A stretch of DNA of 64,000 bases, taken from the NCBI GenBank assembly GCA_023453795.1, contig JAEXSP010000019.1, positions 124,001 through 188,000 of the forward strand. The letters run 5' to 3'. How positions within the stretch are numbered: the stretch's first letter is position 1; each line of letters starts with the position of its first letter. The position numbers were made by a program, and so were the translations under genes. The stretch comes from Bacillota bacterium (lineage in GTDB: Bacteria; Bacillota; Clostridia; Acetivibrionales; JAEXSP01). Of this stretch, positions 43,300-53,049 are shown in pieces. The notes under the pieces were generated by a model. That model had not been told where the DNA came from and did no database searches. It saw nothing but the letters and a program-made list of their open reading frames with translations.

Positions 43300-45195
43300 T
43301 TAAACTATCCTTTTGAACATCTTTTCCAGTTCATATTTCGAGAATTTAATTATAGTCGGACGTCCATGGGGACAAGTATAAGGGTTTTCTATATCACCCA
43401 TCTCCCTGATTATATTTTTAATCTCAATTTCATCAAGCCTTTTATTTGCCTTTACAGCGGCTTTGCATGCAACCGTATGAAGTGCTTCATCCATAAGCCT
43501 GCTATAATCGGATTTATCCTTGTTGAGCAGAAAATCGACAACCTCCAGAAATGTCTCCTTAACTTTTATGCTTCTGTCGTCAACAAAAGGAATCTCTCTT
43601 AATAATATAGAATTGTTGCCAAATTCTTCGTATTTATAACCGATATTATTTAAAAATTCCTTTTCGTCGTTTATAATCCTAATTTCCTGATTAGTCAGTT
43701 CTATAGCAGCCGGGGCCAAAAGGAATTGAGACATAGGCTGTTTTTTTCTGTATTTTTCCTTGAGTTTTTCATATAGTATCCGTTCATGCGCTGCATGCTG
43801 ATCTATAAGAATCAGCCCATCGTCGGACTGTGCTATTATGTAGGTTGAAAAAGCCTGTCCGATTATTCTTGCATCCTCAAGAAAGTTTTTTCTAACTTCA
43901 GGCACATATTCCTGCGGCTCTTCATTTATACTTATATGACTTTCTAAAGTTTCCGGTTTTTCCGGGAGCTTTATCTCATTATTCTGGATAGCTTTGACCG
44001 GTATATTATTTTCTTTTTCCGGCTGAGACATAGGACGCAGGCTTTCTCTGTCTTGACTGACGGATGGCTTGAAGGTGCTGAAGCTTTGCGGACTCTTTTC
44101 TTTTATGAAATTTGCCTGTACAAAAGCAGTTTTATCAATGTTATTTTTTTTTTCAAATTTAAAGGTTTCAGCTTTTCTTTCCTGAGTGGCAATATCTTTT
44201 ATAAGCGGCTTCCCTGACAATGCATTCAGGATTGAGTGATAAACACTTCTGAAAATTTCCTGCTCATCAGAAAACCTTACTTCCATCTTTGTCGGATGCA
44301 CATTTACATCTACAAGCACCGGGTTCAATTCCAAGTTGAGCACGACAAAAGCATGCTTGTTTTTCATTAGGTAGGTATTATAAGCTTCATCTATTGCAGC
44401 TGAAATAACCTTGCTTCTTATGTATCTTCCGTTTAGGAATATTGACTGCTGATTTCTGTTTGACCTTGCTATTTCGGGTCTTCCGGCGTATCCGGACACT
44501 TTTATCTTATTGTTTTCATAATCAAGCTTAAGTACGTTGTGTGCTGTTTCTTTGCCATAGATGCTGAAAATCGTGCTTAACAAATCATTGTTTCCGGGTG
44601 TATGCAATACATTTGAATTATTGCTTATAAGACGGAAAGAAATCTGTGGAGCGCTCAATGCAATCCTGCTCATTATTTCCGATATATATCCCGCTTCTGT
44701 GGAGTCCTTCTTTAAAAATTTAAATCTTGCGGGAGTGTTATAAAATAGCTCCTTGATTATAATTGTCGTCCCGACAGGACATCCTGTCTGCTTAATCTCT
44801 ATGAGGTTGCCGCCTTGAACTTTTATGAAATTGCCATGGGCGTTTTTCTGTATCCTCGTAGTCAACTCAACGCTTGCAACTGCTGCAATGCTTGCAAGAG
44901 CCTCTCCTCTAAATCCCATGGTCTTAATGGAGTCGAGATCGTCCGCACTTCTTATTTTACTGGTTGCATGCCTTTCAAAGGCTATCTCTACGTCATCTTC
45001 GTCTATTCCGCAGCCATTGTCCGTAACCTTGATTAATGAAATTCCGCCATTCTTTATTTCTACAGATATGTGTCCTGCGCCTGCGTCAATAGAGTTCTCT
45101 ACCAATTCTTTAACTACTGAGGCCGGCTTTTCTATAACCTCTCCGGCAGCTATTTTATTTGAAGTGTTTTCATCCAATATAACGATCTTTCCCAT
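43300..45195 (-). CDS. mutL: DNA mismatch repair protein MutL (endonuclease type)
   Basis: The GHKL ATPase N-terminus shows GEVIEKPASVVKELVENSIDAG and DNGCGI and MGFRGEALASI. The C-terminal domain carries the metal-binding endonuclease motif DQHAAHERILYE plus ACKAAVKANKRL and CPHGRPT, as in species without MutH. The linker (about 340-430) is low-complexity. The length of 631 residues is normal. Confidence 0.97.
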   Translation of the reverse strand: MGKIVILDENTSNKIAAGEVIEKPASVVKELVENSIDAGAGHISVEIKNGGISLIKVTDNGCGIDEDDVEIAFERHATSKIRSADDLDSIKTMGFRGEALASIAAVASVELTTRIQKNAHGNFIKVQGGNLIEIKQTGCPVGTTIIIKELFYNTPARFKFLKKDSTEAGYISEIMSRIALSAPQISFRLISNNSNVLHTPGNNDLLSTIFSIYGKETAHNVLKLDYENNKIKVSGYAGRPEIARSNRNQQSIFLNGRYIRSKVISAAIDEAYNTYLMKNKHAFVVLNLELNPVLVDVNVHPTKMEVRFSDEQEIFRSVYHSILNALSGKPLIKDIATQERKAETFKFEKKNNIDKTAFVQANFIKEKSPQSFSTFKPSVSQDRESLRPMSQPEKENNIPVKAIQNNEIKLPEKPETLESHISINEEPQEYVPEVRKNFLEDARIIGQAFSTYIIAQSDDGLILIDQHAAHERILYEKLKEKYRKKQPMSQFLLAPAAIELTNQEIRIINDEKEFLNNIGYKYEEFGNNSILLREIPFVDDRSIKVKETFLEVVDFLLNKDKSDYSRLMDEALHTVACKAAVKANKRLDEIEIKNIIREMGDIENPYTCPHGRPTIIKFSKYELEKMFKRIV

Positions 45196-45310
45196 ATGCC
45201 CTCTTTACTTGAATATATTATTTAATTAAAATTCATCGAGCCAATTTCCCATTTCCATGACTTGGTTATGCAAAATCATAAACCGCTCAGAATTACATTG
45301 TTAGTTAAAG

Positions 45311-47935
45311 TCAACTGTCTTTTCTGGCCTTTTGCTGCAGCTTGTAAAGGCAATTTAGCGCATCTATCGGAGTAAGGTTGGATAGTTCAAGTGACTTGAT
45401 TTCCTCCAGCAGTTCGTCCTTCACCTTTGAGTTCCCTGCAAACGAAAACAGATCGAGCTGTCCGTCTATCGGCATTCTGTTTTTTCTTAACTTGATTTCC
45501 TTCTTGCTTATATCTGAATCTTCCAACTCTTTCAGTATGTCATGTGCTCTTTCAATTACAGTCTGAGGAACGCCTGCAAGCCTGGCGACCTGTATTCCGT
45601 AGCTGCCATCGGCCCCGCCCCTTATGATCTTGCGCAGGAAAATAATGTCTTCGCCCTTCTCCTTTACAGATATGCAGTAATTCTTGATCCCGGTCAGTTT
45701 TCCCTCAAGTTCGGTAAGCTCATGATAATGAGTAGCAAACAGAGTCCTGCTTCCCAGCTTTTCCTTTTCACTTATATGCTCGATTACCGCCCAGGCAATA
45801 CTCAGGCCGTCAAAAGTGCTTGTACCTCTCCCTATCTCGTCCAGAATCAGAAGGCTTCTGCCTGTGGCATTTGTTAAAATGTTGGCAACCTCGGACATTT
45901 CCACCATAAATGTGCTTTGTCCTGACGCCAGGTCATCGGAAGCGCCTACTCTGGTGAAAATCCTGTCAACAATGCCTATCTTTGCAGACTTGGCAGGTAC
46001 AAAACTTCCTATCTGCGCCATTAGAACGATTAGTGCCACTTGACGCATGTATGTGGATTTACCCGCCATATTGGGGCCGGTAATAATTGCAAGCCGGTTA
46101 TCTTCCATATCAAGCAAGGTGTCATTGGGCACGAAAGCATTATTGTCCAGCATTTTTTCGACAACCGGATGTCTTCCGTCAGTGATTTCGATTTCATCCC
46201 CAATGGTCATTTCAGGTATTGCATAAGCTTCCCGGTCGGCTACTTCCGCCAGCGAACATATTACATCTATTTCCGAAATACATCTTGCTGTACTCTTTAT
46301 TCGTCCTACCTGAGAGGCTATCGCATTTCTTATTTCCGAAAACAGCTGATATTCCAGCTCTACTACTTTTTCCTCTGCTCCGAGAATTTTTTCTTCTATT
46401 TCTTTCAGCTCTTGCGTAATGAACCTTTCACAGTTGGCTAATGTCTGTTTCCTTACAAAATAAGGAGGTATAAGTGAAAAGTACGACTTTGTAACTTCAA
46501 TATAGTAGCCAAAGACCTTGTTGAAACCAACCTTAAGGTTTTTGATGCCTGTTTTCTCCCTTTCATCGCTTTCAAGAGTAGCAACCCAGTTCTTACCTTC
46601 AGTAGAAGCACTTCTAAGGCTGTCTACCTCTTCGTTGTAGCCTTTCTTGATTATCCCGCCCTCGCGTACTGAAACAGGAGGATCTTCTGTTATTGAAGCA
46701 TTTATTAAGTTGAATATGTCCTCAAGGTTATCTATTTGAGAATAATTCCTCGAATTCAATTCAGAAGTGCATTGCTCAAGTATATTTTTTATGTATGGAA
46801 TCTGCCCGAGAGAATTTCTCAAGGAAATCAAATCACGACAGTTTACATTTCCGAAAATAATTTTACCCATAAGTCTTTCAATATCGTAAACTCTTTTCAG
46901 CAGCTCTCTCAATTCCATCCTGACCATAAACTTATCTTTGAATTCATTAACGGCTTCAAGCCTTTCTTTAATATCTGCAATATTAATAAGCGGCTGTTCG
47001 ATCCATTTTCTGATAGTTCTGCTGCCCATAGAGGTCATAGTCCTGTCAAGCACCCAGAGAAGAGTTCCCTTCTTGGCCTTTTCTCTCATGGTTTCAGTAA
47101 GCTCAAGGTTTCTTCTGCTGGATATGTCAAGCAGCATAAATTCTTCAATTTTGTATGAATTCAAGGTCTGTATATGATCCAAATTAACCTTTTGAGTCTG
47201 CTCAAGATAATATATCAATGCACCCGAGGCGTTTACTGCAAGGTCGTATTCATTCTGAAGGATTTCAGCATCAGTAAATTGGGTTTTGATTTTTTCAGTT
47301 GCATACTCCTCCTGAAAATAGCAATCTTCAAGCAGTGTTATATATGAATTGAACCTTTTTCTTATTATATCTATAATCTGAGGCTCATTGTATAGTTCCG
47401 AATTCACAATGATTTCCGATGGAGAATACTTTGCAATCTCGTCCATCAGTTTATTTATAGTGTTTCCCCAATTGATGCGAGTTGCTGAAAATTCACCTGT
47501 TGAGATATCTACAGCTGCAATTCCGAAATACGATTTGCATTTATAAACCGACATCAAATAATTGTTCTTTTTTTCGTCAAGCATGGACGAATCGATTACT
47601 GTACCGGGTGTGACAACACGTATTACGTCCCTTTTGACAATACCCTTTGCAAGTGCAGGGTCTTCAACCTGCTCGCATATTGCAACCTTATATCCCTTTC
47701 CGATAAGTCTGGATATATAGGTATCGGCAGCATGAAAAGGAACGCCGCACATAGGCGCTCTTTCATCCAGCCCGCAGTCTCTTCCGGTAAGAGTTATTTC
47801 AAGCTCTCGTGATGCCAATTCCGCATCCTTGAAAAACATTTCATAAAAATCACCAAGTCTGAAAAACAATATGCAGTCCTTGTATTGCTCTTTTACATCA
47901 AGATACTGCTGCATCATTGGTGTAACGCTTGCCAT
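45311..47935 (-). CDS. mutS: DNA mismatch repair protein MutS
   Basis: MutS recognises mismatches. The mismatch-reading Phe-x-Glu is in GDFYEMFFKDA near residue 30; the Walker A is GPNMAGKSTYMRQ, followed by Walker B LLILDEIGRGTSTFDG and ATHYHEL. At 874 residues it is full length, including the C-terminal dimer region. It is upstream of mutL. Confidence 0.98.
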   Translation of the reverse strand: MASVTPMMQQYLDVKEQYKDCILFFRLGDFYEMFFKDAELASRELEITLTGRDCGLDERAPMCGVPFHAADTYISRLIGKGYKVAICEQVEDPALAKGIVKRDVIRVVTPGTVIDSSMLDEKKNNYLMSVYKCKSYFGIAAVDISTGEFSATRINWGNTINKLMDEIAKYSPSEIIVNSELYNEPQIIDIIRKRFNSYITLLEDCYFQEEYATEKIKTQFTDAEILQNEYDLAVNASGALIYYLEQTQKVNLDHIQTLNSYKIEEFMLLDISSRRNLELTETMREKAKKGTLLWVLDRTMTSMGSRTIRKWIEQPLINIADIKERLEAVNEFKDKFMVRMELRELLKRVYDIERLMGKIIFGNVNCRDLISLRNSLGQIPYIKNILEQCTSELNSRNYSQIDNLEDIFNLINASITEDPPVSVREGGIIKKGYNEEVDSLRSASTEGKNWVATLESDEREKTGIKNLKVGFNKVFGYYIEVTKSYFSLIPPYFVRKQTLANCERFITQELKEIEEKILGAEEKVVELEYQLFSEIRNAIASQVGRIKSTARCISEIDVICSLAEVADREAYAIPEMTIGDEIEITDGRHPVVEKMLDNNAFVPNDTLLDMEDNRLAIITGPNMAGKSTYMRQVALIVLMAQIGSFVPAKSAKIGIVDRIFTRVGASDDLASGQSTFMVEMSEVANILTNATGRSLLILDEIGRGTSTFDGLSIAWAVIEHISEKEKLGSRTLFATHYHELTELEGKLTGIKNYCISVKEKGEDIIFLRKIIRGGADGSYGIQVARLAGVPQTVIERAHDILKELEDSDISKKEIKLRKNRMPIDGQLDLFSFAGNSKVKDELLEEIKSLELSNLTPIDALNCLYKLQQKARKDS

Positions 47936-47951
47936 AGTAAAACCTCACATA

Positions 47952-48072
47952 ATATTGGTTATTAGTTATTTGTTATTTGTTATTGGTTGTAACCCCTTTT
48001 ATTCTGATGCCCTCTAAATGTAGGACACTAATTTCTCATAATCTTTTAATTATCAACTAGCAACTATCAACT
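47952..48072. repeat. Degenerate 7-bp repeats, first site
   Basis: Between ylbF-like and mutS, about five copies of GTTATT(A/T/G) run from 47952 to 47992, and ATCAACT/AGCAACT/ATCAACT units run in the other direction at 48049-48070. The period is seven bases and the two runs face each other, as at 62692-62819. They do not code for protein. Confidence 0.6.
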
Positions 48073-48088
48073 GTTAATCGCAGCCGAT

Positions 48089-48472
48089 TTACTTGCATCC
48101 ACCGCCGCATGATTTGCATTTATCCGATGAACACGGCTCTTCTCCTGTAATTGAATGAACAATCACATCGTTTATGGTTTTCATTAAAGCATCAAAGTTA
48201 TTCTTTGCTTCGATGAAATTAACTGTTACCTCATATTTGTTTATCTCTTCCTGCTTTGCCAGAAGCCTTTCCTTAATGCTTTCTATTACGCTCTTCTCCC
48301 TGTTTTCTTTTGTCGCTTTGACAGTTTCTATTTGAAGGAGCTTATAATCATTCAGAAGTGCTTTTGCCTTTTGGTCGCTTTCCATCATTTCTTCAGCCCG
48401 TGTAAGCTTTTCCATCTCAGGTGAATTTGCAATCATTGTTCCAAGTTCTTTTGCTTTTTCAATAATATCCAT
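48089..48472 (-). CDS. YlbF/YmcA-family protein
   Basis: A 127-residue, mainly helical protein of the YlbF/YmcA family (AKELGTMIANSPEMEKL, AKALLNDYKLLQ, VNFIEAKNNFDALMKTIN). In Bacillus, YlbF, YmcA and YaaT form a complex that binds iron-sulfur clusters and guides RNase Y. Here the tail has CSSDKCKSCGGGCK, suggesting cluster or metal binding. It lies beside miaB, a known neighbour of ymcA. Confidence 0.85.
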   Translation of the reverse strand: MDIIEKAKELGTMIANSPEMEKLTRAEEMMESDQKAKALLNDYKLLQIETVKATKENREKSVIESIKERLLAKQEEINKYEVTVNFIEAKNNFDALMKTINDVIVHSITGEEPCSSDKCKSCGGGCK

Positions 48473-48554
48473 GACAATCTCCTTAATACGTTTTTATAGT
48501 GTAATTTTATCATAAATAGAGTGTAAAAATAATCTTTAATAATAATCTTCTTTT

Positions 48555-50003
48555 CTAAATAACTCTTCCTTCCAGCGACCAGGTCTGAACATTCTCGATT
48601 TTTACAGTCAGAAGCTTTCCTATCATGTCCTCCGAGCCTTTGAAATTGACAATCTTGTTGCTGCTCGTTCTTCCGGTATAGGTTGTACTGCTGTTTTTAC
48701 TCAAGCCCTCAACCAAAACCTCCAATTCAGCCCCTATCAGCAAATCGTTGATTTCTTTGCTGATCCTGTTCTGGACATCAAGCAGCCTCTGAAATCTTTT
48801 TTTCTTAGCCTCCTCAGAAACCTGGTCTTCCCTTTTGGCGGCCGGTGTCCCTGTCCTCTTGGAGTAAAGGAAGGTATAGGCGGAATCGAACCTTACTTTT
48901 TCTAGAACATCTATTGTTTCTTCAAAATCTTCATCTGTTTCTCCCGGAAATCCAACAATGATGTCGGTTGTAAGTGAGATTCCCGGAATACTTGCTTTCA
49001 CCTTATCTATAAGTCCCAGATAATATTCCTTTGTATATTTTCTGTTCATTTCATTCAATATTTTAGTGCTTCCTGACTGAATAGGCAGATGCAAATGGCT
49101 GCAAACCTTTCGGCAATCCCTTATTGCGGCTATAAGCTCCTCTGAAAGATCCTTTGGGTGGGAAGTCATAAACCGGATTCTTTCAATTCCTTCAAGCTTA
49201 TCTACCTCATGTAAAAGCCCTGCAAAGCTGCTGCCATCCCCAAGATCCTTTCCATATGAATTTACGTTTTGACCCAGCAGCATTATTTCTTTGCTCCCAT
49301 GCTGCCCTAAATCCCTTATCTCATTTGATATGTCTTCAATGCTTCTGCTGCGTTCTCTTCCTCTTACATAAGGCACAATGCAGTAGGAACAGAAATTGTT
49401 GCAGCCATACATGACTGTTACCAGAGACTTCAAGCCATATTTTCTCTCAATGGAAAGCCCCTCGGCTATAAGTCCTTCATGTTCCCATACATCAATTATA
49501 TTTTTATCGGTATTTAATGCTTCATGAAGAAGCTGCGGAAATTTATACAGGTTATGAGTTCCGAATATCAAATCCACATGACTGTATTTTTTCTTGATAT
49601 GTTCAACAACTTCCGGCTGCTGCATCATGCAGCCGCAGACTGCGATAATCAAATTAGGTTTTTCTTCCTTCAGCTTCTTAAGTGCTCCAAGATGTCCGTA
49701 TACTTTCAATTCAGCATTTTCTCTTACACAGCAGGTATTGAATATAATAAGGTCAGCTTCATTGTTTTTATCGGCTTCTATGTAGCTCATATCAGCAAGC
49801 ATTCCGGCAAGCCTTTCGGAATCATTCTCATTCATCTGGCAGCCGAAGGTATTCAGGACGTAGTTTTTCATTTGTCCTGCATTATTTTCTTTTATAAGGT
49901 TGATATATTCCTTTTGCTTAAGGATTTCCTCCTGAGGAATATAAACGGTTTCTCTTTTACTCAAAAAAAGTTCCTCCCCGGTTAATGCATTTATTATTTC
50001 CAT
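48555..50003 (-). CDS. miaB: tRNA methylthiotransferase MiaB
   Basis: MiaB is a radical-SAM enzyme that adds a methylthio group to i6A37 of tRNA. The N-terminal cluster cysteines are in FGCQMNEND, NTCCVREN and VCGCMMQQ, the radical-SAM triad is in CNNFCSYCIVPYVRGRERSR, and a TRAM domain ends the protein. A 50-residue N-terminal extension precedes the core. It acts on the MiaA product. Confidence 0.96.
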   Translation of the reverse strand: MEIINALTGEELFLSKRETVYIPQEEILKQKEYINLIKENNAGQMKNYVLNTFGCQMNENDSERLAGMLADMSYIEADKNNEADLIIFNTCCVRENAELKVYGHLGALKKLKEEKPNLIIAVCGCMMQQPEVVEHIKKKYSHVDLIFGTHNLYKFPQLLHEALNTDKNIIDVWEHEGLIAEGLSIERKYGLKSLVTVMYGCNNFCSYCIVPYVRGRERSRSIEDISNEIRDLGQHGSKEIMLLGQNVNSYGKDLGDGSSFAGLLHEVDKLEGIERIRFMTSHPKDLSEELIAAIRDCRKVCSHLHLPIQSGSTKILNEMNRKYTKEYYLGLIDKVKASIPGISLTTDIIVGFPGETDEDFEETIDVLEKVRFDSAYTFLYSKRTGTPAAKREDQVSEEAKKKRFQRLLDVQNRISKEINDLLIGAELEVLVEGLSKNSSTTYTGRTSSNKIVNFKGSEDMIGKLLTVKIENVQTWSLEGRVI

Positions 50004-50023
50004 TTTGATTATTTTTTATGGCA

Positions 50024-50278
50024 TTACGGCTTTGTAGCTGTTTCGAGTTGTTCAAGATAAGCCTCCGCTTCCATATAGCTATTGCGGCATAGTTCGGCTG
50101 AGGGTTTCAAGCTTCTGCAAACCTTTGGCCTTTCAGGCTTCCCGAATATTTTGCATTTGTTGTCATCCGTTAATTGTATGCACCTTGCTCCGGCAGGTTT
50201 GCCCTCGGGCATTCCAGGTATCGGAGAAGAAATTGAAGGGGCAATGCAGCATGCCCCGCAGCCTACTCTGCATTCCAT
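50024..50278 (-). CDS. YkgJ-family cysteine-cluster protein
   Basis: An 84-residue protein with CRVGCGACC at the N-terminus and further cysteines in ARCIQL, NKCKIFG, KVCRSL and LCRNS, the CxxCxxxCC-type zinc/iron-binding cluster of the YkgJ family. Function unknown. It lies between a Gfo/Idh oxidoreductase and miaB, 14 bp after the former. Confidence 0.85.
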   Translation of the reverse strand: MECRVGCGACCIAPSISSPIPGMPEGKPAGARCIQLTDDNKCKIFGKPERPKVCRSLKPSAELCRNSYMEAEAYLEQLETATKP

Positions 50279-50292
50279 ATAAAAATCTCCAG

Positions 50293-51339
50293 TTAAAATA
50301 TATTGGTAAAATCAAGCTCCAAAGTTCTTTTTTCTGTCACGCTTTTGACCAGTGCATCTATAACATGAGCATTAATTATTGACTCCCTTAATGAAATCAA
50401 AGGTTCTTCTTTTCCCCTGATTACATCTGCGAAATTCTGCAGCTGAATGACAAACGAGTTGGCTTCCTCGATTTCATAAGAGTCTGTCAAAATATATCCC
50501 CATTCCGGTTTTCTGTGTGTTTGAGTTATTTTTACTTCTCCATATATCCCCCAGGATACAGGAAGCCTTAGAATTCCGTTTGCACATGTGATTTGAAGCT
50601 CCTGGCTGAAATTCGCTTCTTTGCTGCTTTCTATGATTCCGACAATACCATTGTCATATTCTATCATTCCGAATATTCTGTATATAACTCCGTATTTGGG
50701 GCTTTCATTTCCGATGGCATATACTTTTCTAGGCATCCCTCCGCTGAAATGATTGCATGCATTTACAAGATAGCTCATCCAATCATAAGGGACACCGCCA
50801 CCGCATTCTTTTCTGTATCTCCAATCAGGAACCTTGCCCGGCTCAAGTTCTTCCTCCGGTTCATAATTGCTGAAGGTTGCCCTGATTGAATCAATTTTAC
50901 CAATATCCTTGCAGGACAAAATGCTTTCCATTTTACGCATTGCCGGATGATACCTGTATTTAAAGCCTTCAAGCAGAAATGCTCCCTTTTTCTCAACCAT
51001 CTTAAATATTGACTCAGCCTCTGACGCAGAAAGTGTAAGCGCCTTTTCGCAAAGGATATTCTTTATGCCGTAATCAAGACATGCTTCTATCTGTTCCAAA
51101 TGCTGCATCGGCCAGGTGCAAAGAATTACAGCATCCGGCTTTTCTTTTTGCAGCATTGTCTCAAGATTGCCGTAATATGAATCGCAGCCATATTTAAGCG
51201 AAATATCTTTAGCTTTGCTCTCAACAATATCGCAGCATGTTGTAATCCGTACACCCTTTACATTCCTTGCAGCCTTCATATGTTCATGTGAATGCTCTCC
51301 GCAGCCAACAATTCCAATTCTAATCATATTGTCACTCAT
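50293..51339 (-). CDS. Gfo/Idh/MocA-family oxidoreductase
   Basis: The 348-residue protein starts with a Rossmann motif, IRIGIVGCGEHSHEHMKAA, and has the family ILCEKALTLSASEAE (with the EK of the active site). Such enzymes oxidise or reduce sugars, inositols and related compounds with NAD(P). The substrate cannot be told. It has a promoter upstream and may start the transcript that runs into ykgJ-like and miaB. Confidence 0.88.
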   Translation of the reverse strand: MSDNMIRIGIVGCGEHSHEHMKAARNVKGVRITTCCDIVESKAKDISLKYGCDSYYGNLETMLQKEKPDAVILCTWPMQHLEQIEACLDYGIKNILCEKALTLSASEAESIFKMVEKKGAFLLEGFKYRYHPAMRKMESILSCKDIGKIDSIRATFSNYEPEEELEPGKVPDWRYRKECGGGVPYDWMSYLVNACNHFSGGMPRKVYAIGNESPKYGVIYRIFGMIEYDNGIVGIIESSKEANFSQELQITCANGILRLPVSWGIYGEVKITQTHRKPEWGYILTDSYEIEEANSFVIQLQNFADVIRGKEEPLISLRESIINAHVIDALVKSVTEKRTLELDFTNIF

Positions 51340-51398
51340 CAGAATACGCTCCGTTGTTATGAATTAAAATTATTTATCCTACTATGGACAATAAATAA

Positions 51399-51426
51399 AT
51401 TATAACATTCCAGTAATTTATGGCAA
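51399..51426 (-). promoter_or_regulatory. Promoter of the Gfo/Idh gene
   Basis: TTGCCA (51421-51426) and TATAAT (51399-51404), 16 bp apart on the minus strand, 60 bp before the start codon. Confidence 0.72.
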
Positions 51427-51457
51427 GTGTTATCCATGCCAATATTGTGTTGCCAAT

Positions 51458-51481
51458 AAAAAAAGCCTTTCGGCTTTTTTT
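51458..51481 (-). terminator. Terminator of the pyr operon
   Basis: AAAAAAAGCC-GAAA-GGCTTTTTTT on the minus strand, 17 bp after the stop of the phosphoribosyltransferase-like gene. A GAAA loop with long A and T tracts makes a strong intrinsic terminator. Confidence 0.92.
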
Positions 51482-51497
51482 CAATAATTATTTTGAT

Positions 51498-52355
51498 TTA
51501 TCCATATATATTTTTTTCTATGCACAGCTGGGCTCTTTCTCTTGTTTTTACATCTGCTTCCAATGAGTTCTTCATAAATTCAGGATGTCTTTTCAGAAAA
51601 TCCTTCATGGACTCCTTCGGATTGTCGATATAACCCATCAGCATATCATTCTGCTGTCTGTTTATCAGGTTCATTTCAAGCGCCTTATTGAAAAGGCTTT
51701 TTTCGATTTTTATCATTGACAGGGCTTTTATGCCTTCGCCGGACAGGTATTCCTCTCCGCCCTGCTTTCTGTCCACTACAACGACACTCCACTTTAATTC
51801 AGCCCCAAGGCTGCGTATTGCAGGAATCCAAGCACGCTGATAGCTGGACGCTTCAGTTATAAGATCAGCAATGTGCAGCACTTTTGCTGTTCCGATTTCT
51901 TTGATTTCTTTAGTGGAACCATCCTTTGTCAGAACCATTGACAGATCCTTATAAATAGTGATATGAGGTTTTTGCAGCAAATTTGCAACGATGAGTGAAA
52001 AGAACCAATCCCTTCTTTCACCGCCGGATATATAATCCACCTCATCTATATTGATGTTTTCTTTTATAAACAGCAGCATTTCATCAATAAGACCCCTGAA
52101 TATCTCATTTTCAGCATAATTAACCTTTATGACTTCAAGAAGCCTTGAAGGACATTCAAGCATTTTATTCTTTTCGGTGTCGATCATTTTTAAAAGACCG
52201 TTTGCGCTATCTTCGCTTCCATAAAGAAAATGCGTATTTATGTAGTAGGGTCCTATTGTTCCTGAAGTGTACCAGAAAGGCTTATCCTCAGGGCAAACCC
52301 TTACTGCATTGGTTTTAAACAGCCAGGATATCAGTTTTTCATTAGAATCAGTCAT
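51498..52355 (-). CDS. Divergent phosphoribosyltransferase (OPRT-like)
   Basis: A 285-residue protein with type I phosphoribosyltransferase features: FWYTSGTIGPYYINT (27-41), which resembles the SGxxSPyY start of orotate phosphoribosyltransferase, SGGERRDWFFS (110-120), and VLHIADLITEASS (159-171) in the place of the PRPP-binding loop, which normally reads DDxxTTGxS. It is longer than PyrE (about 200) and has about 90 extra C-terminal residues. As the last gene of a pyr operon without pyrE, it may supply or regulate that step, but the altered PRPP motif leaves catalysis in doubt. Confidence 0.65.
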   Translation of the reverse strand: MTDSNEKLISWLFKTNAVRVCPEDKPFWYTSGTIGPYYINTHFLYGSEDSANGLLKMIDTEKNKMLECPSRLLEVIKVNYAENEIFRGLIDEMLLFIKENINIDEVDYISGGERRDWFFSLIVANLLQKPHITIYKDLSMVLTKDGSTKEIKEIGTAKVLHIADLITEASSYQRAWIPAIRSLGAELKWSVVVVDRKQGGEEYLSGEGIKALSMIKIEKSLFNKALEMNLINRQQNDMLMGYIDNPKESMKDFLKRHPEFMKNSLEADVKTRERAQLCIEKNIYG

Positions 52356-53043
52356 TTTTCCCCCTGCTTTCTTTACTAAAATTCTTTATATAATCCTCCC
52401 ACCAATCCTGATTTTCCACAGTGCCAAGCTCTTTGCCGAGATGAGAGGAATCACCTTCAATTATTACTTCAAATTTACCGTTTTCATAATCCAGAATAGT
52501 AATTGCGGTATTATCGCACCATTTAATATTCAGCATTTCTTCAAGTTCACAGCTGTAGAAATGGCAGAGCAAAGCTTTAATAGCTGTTCCGTGTGTTACG
52601 ACGCAAATATTTTTACCTTCATTCTGTCCGATGATATACATTACCTCAGCTATCAGCCTGGTCTGAAATTCACCCATTGTCTCGCCATTCGGCATTTTAT
52701 GGAGATGCGGCTGATATTCCCATGTTCTGTAAGCTTCGGGCCATTTCTTCGGGAGCTCGTCCCATAAGACTCCTTCCCAGTCACCTCCGTTTATTTCTTT
52801 CAGTTTGTCGGTCTGTATGATCGGCAGATTCTTTACCTTTGCTATATAGCCGGCAGTCTGCATTGTTCTTTTCAGGCTACTGGAATAAATAACATCAATA
52901 TCGGTGTCCTTAAGCCTTTCAGCAGCTTTTACAGCCTGCAAATGCCCTTTTTCAGTTATGTCGCCGTCTGTCCACCCATGGAATTCCCTCTTGAAATTTC
53001 CTGCAGCTTCTGCGTGCCGAACAAATATCAACCTTGTTTTCAT
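52348..53043 (-). CDS. Histidine phosphatase superfamily protein
   Basis: A 231-residue protein with the phosphohistidine motif LIFVRHAEAAGN, then YSSSLKRTMQTA and VVTHGTAIKALL with the second catalytic His. It belongs to the phosphoglycerate-mutase-like branch (PhoE/CobC type); the substrate is unknown. It overlaps the next gene by 8 bp and follows pyrD by 6 bp, so it is a member of the pyr operon. A nucleotide phosphatase role is a guess from the setting. Confidence 0.88.
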   Translation of the reverse strand: MKTRLIFVRHAEAAGNFKREFHGWTDGDITEKGHLQAVKAAERLKDTDIDVIYSSSLKRTMQTAGYIAKVKNLPIIQTDKLKEINGGDWEGVLWDELPKKWPEAYRTWEYQPHLHKMPNGETMGEFQTRLIAEVMYIIGQNEGKNICVVTHGTAIKALLCHFYSCELEEMLNIKWCDNTAITILDYENGKFEVIIEGDSSHLGKELGTVENQDWWEDYIKNFSKESRGKND

Positions 53044-53049
53044 ACTGAA

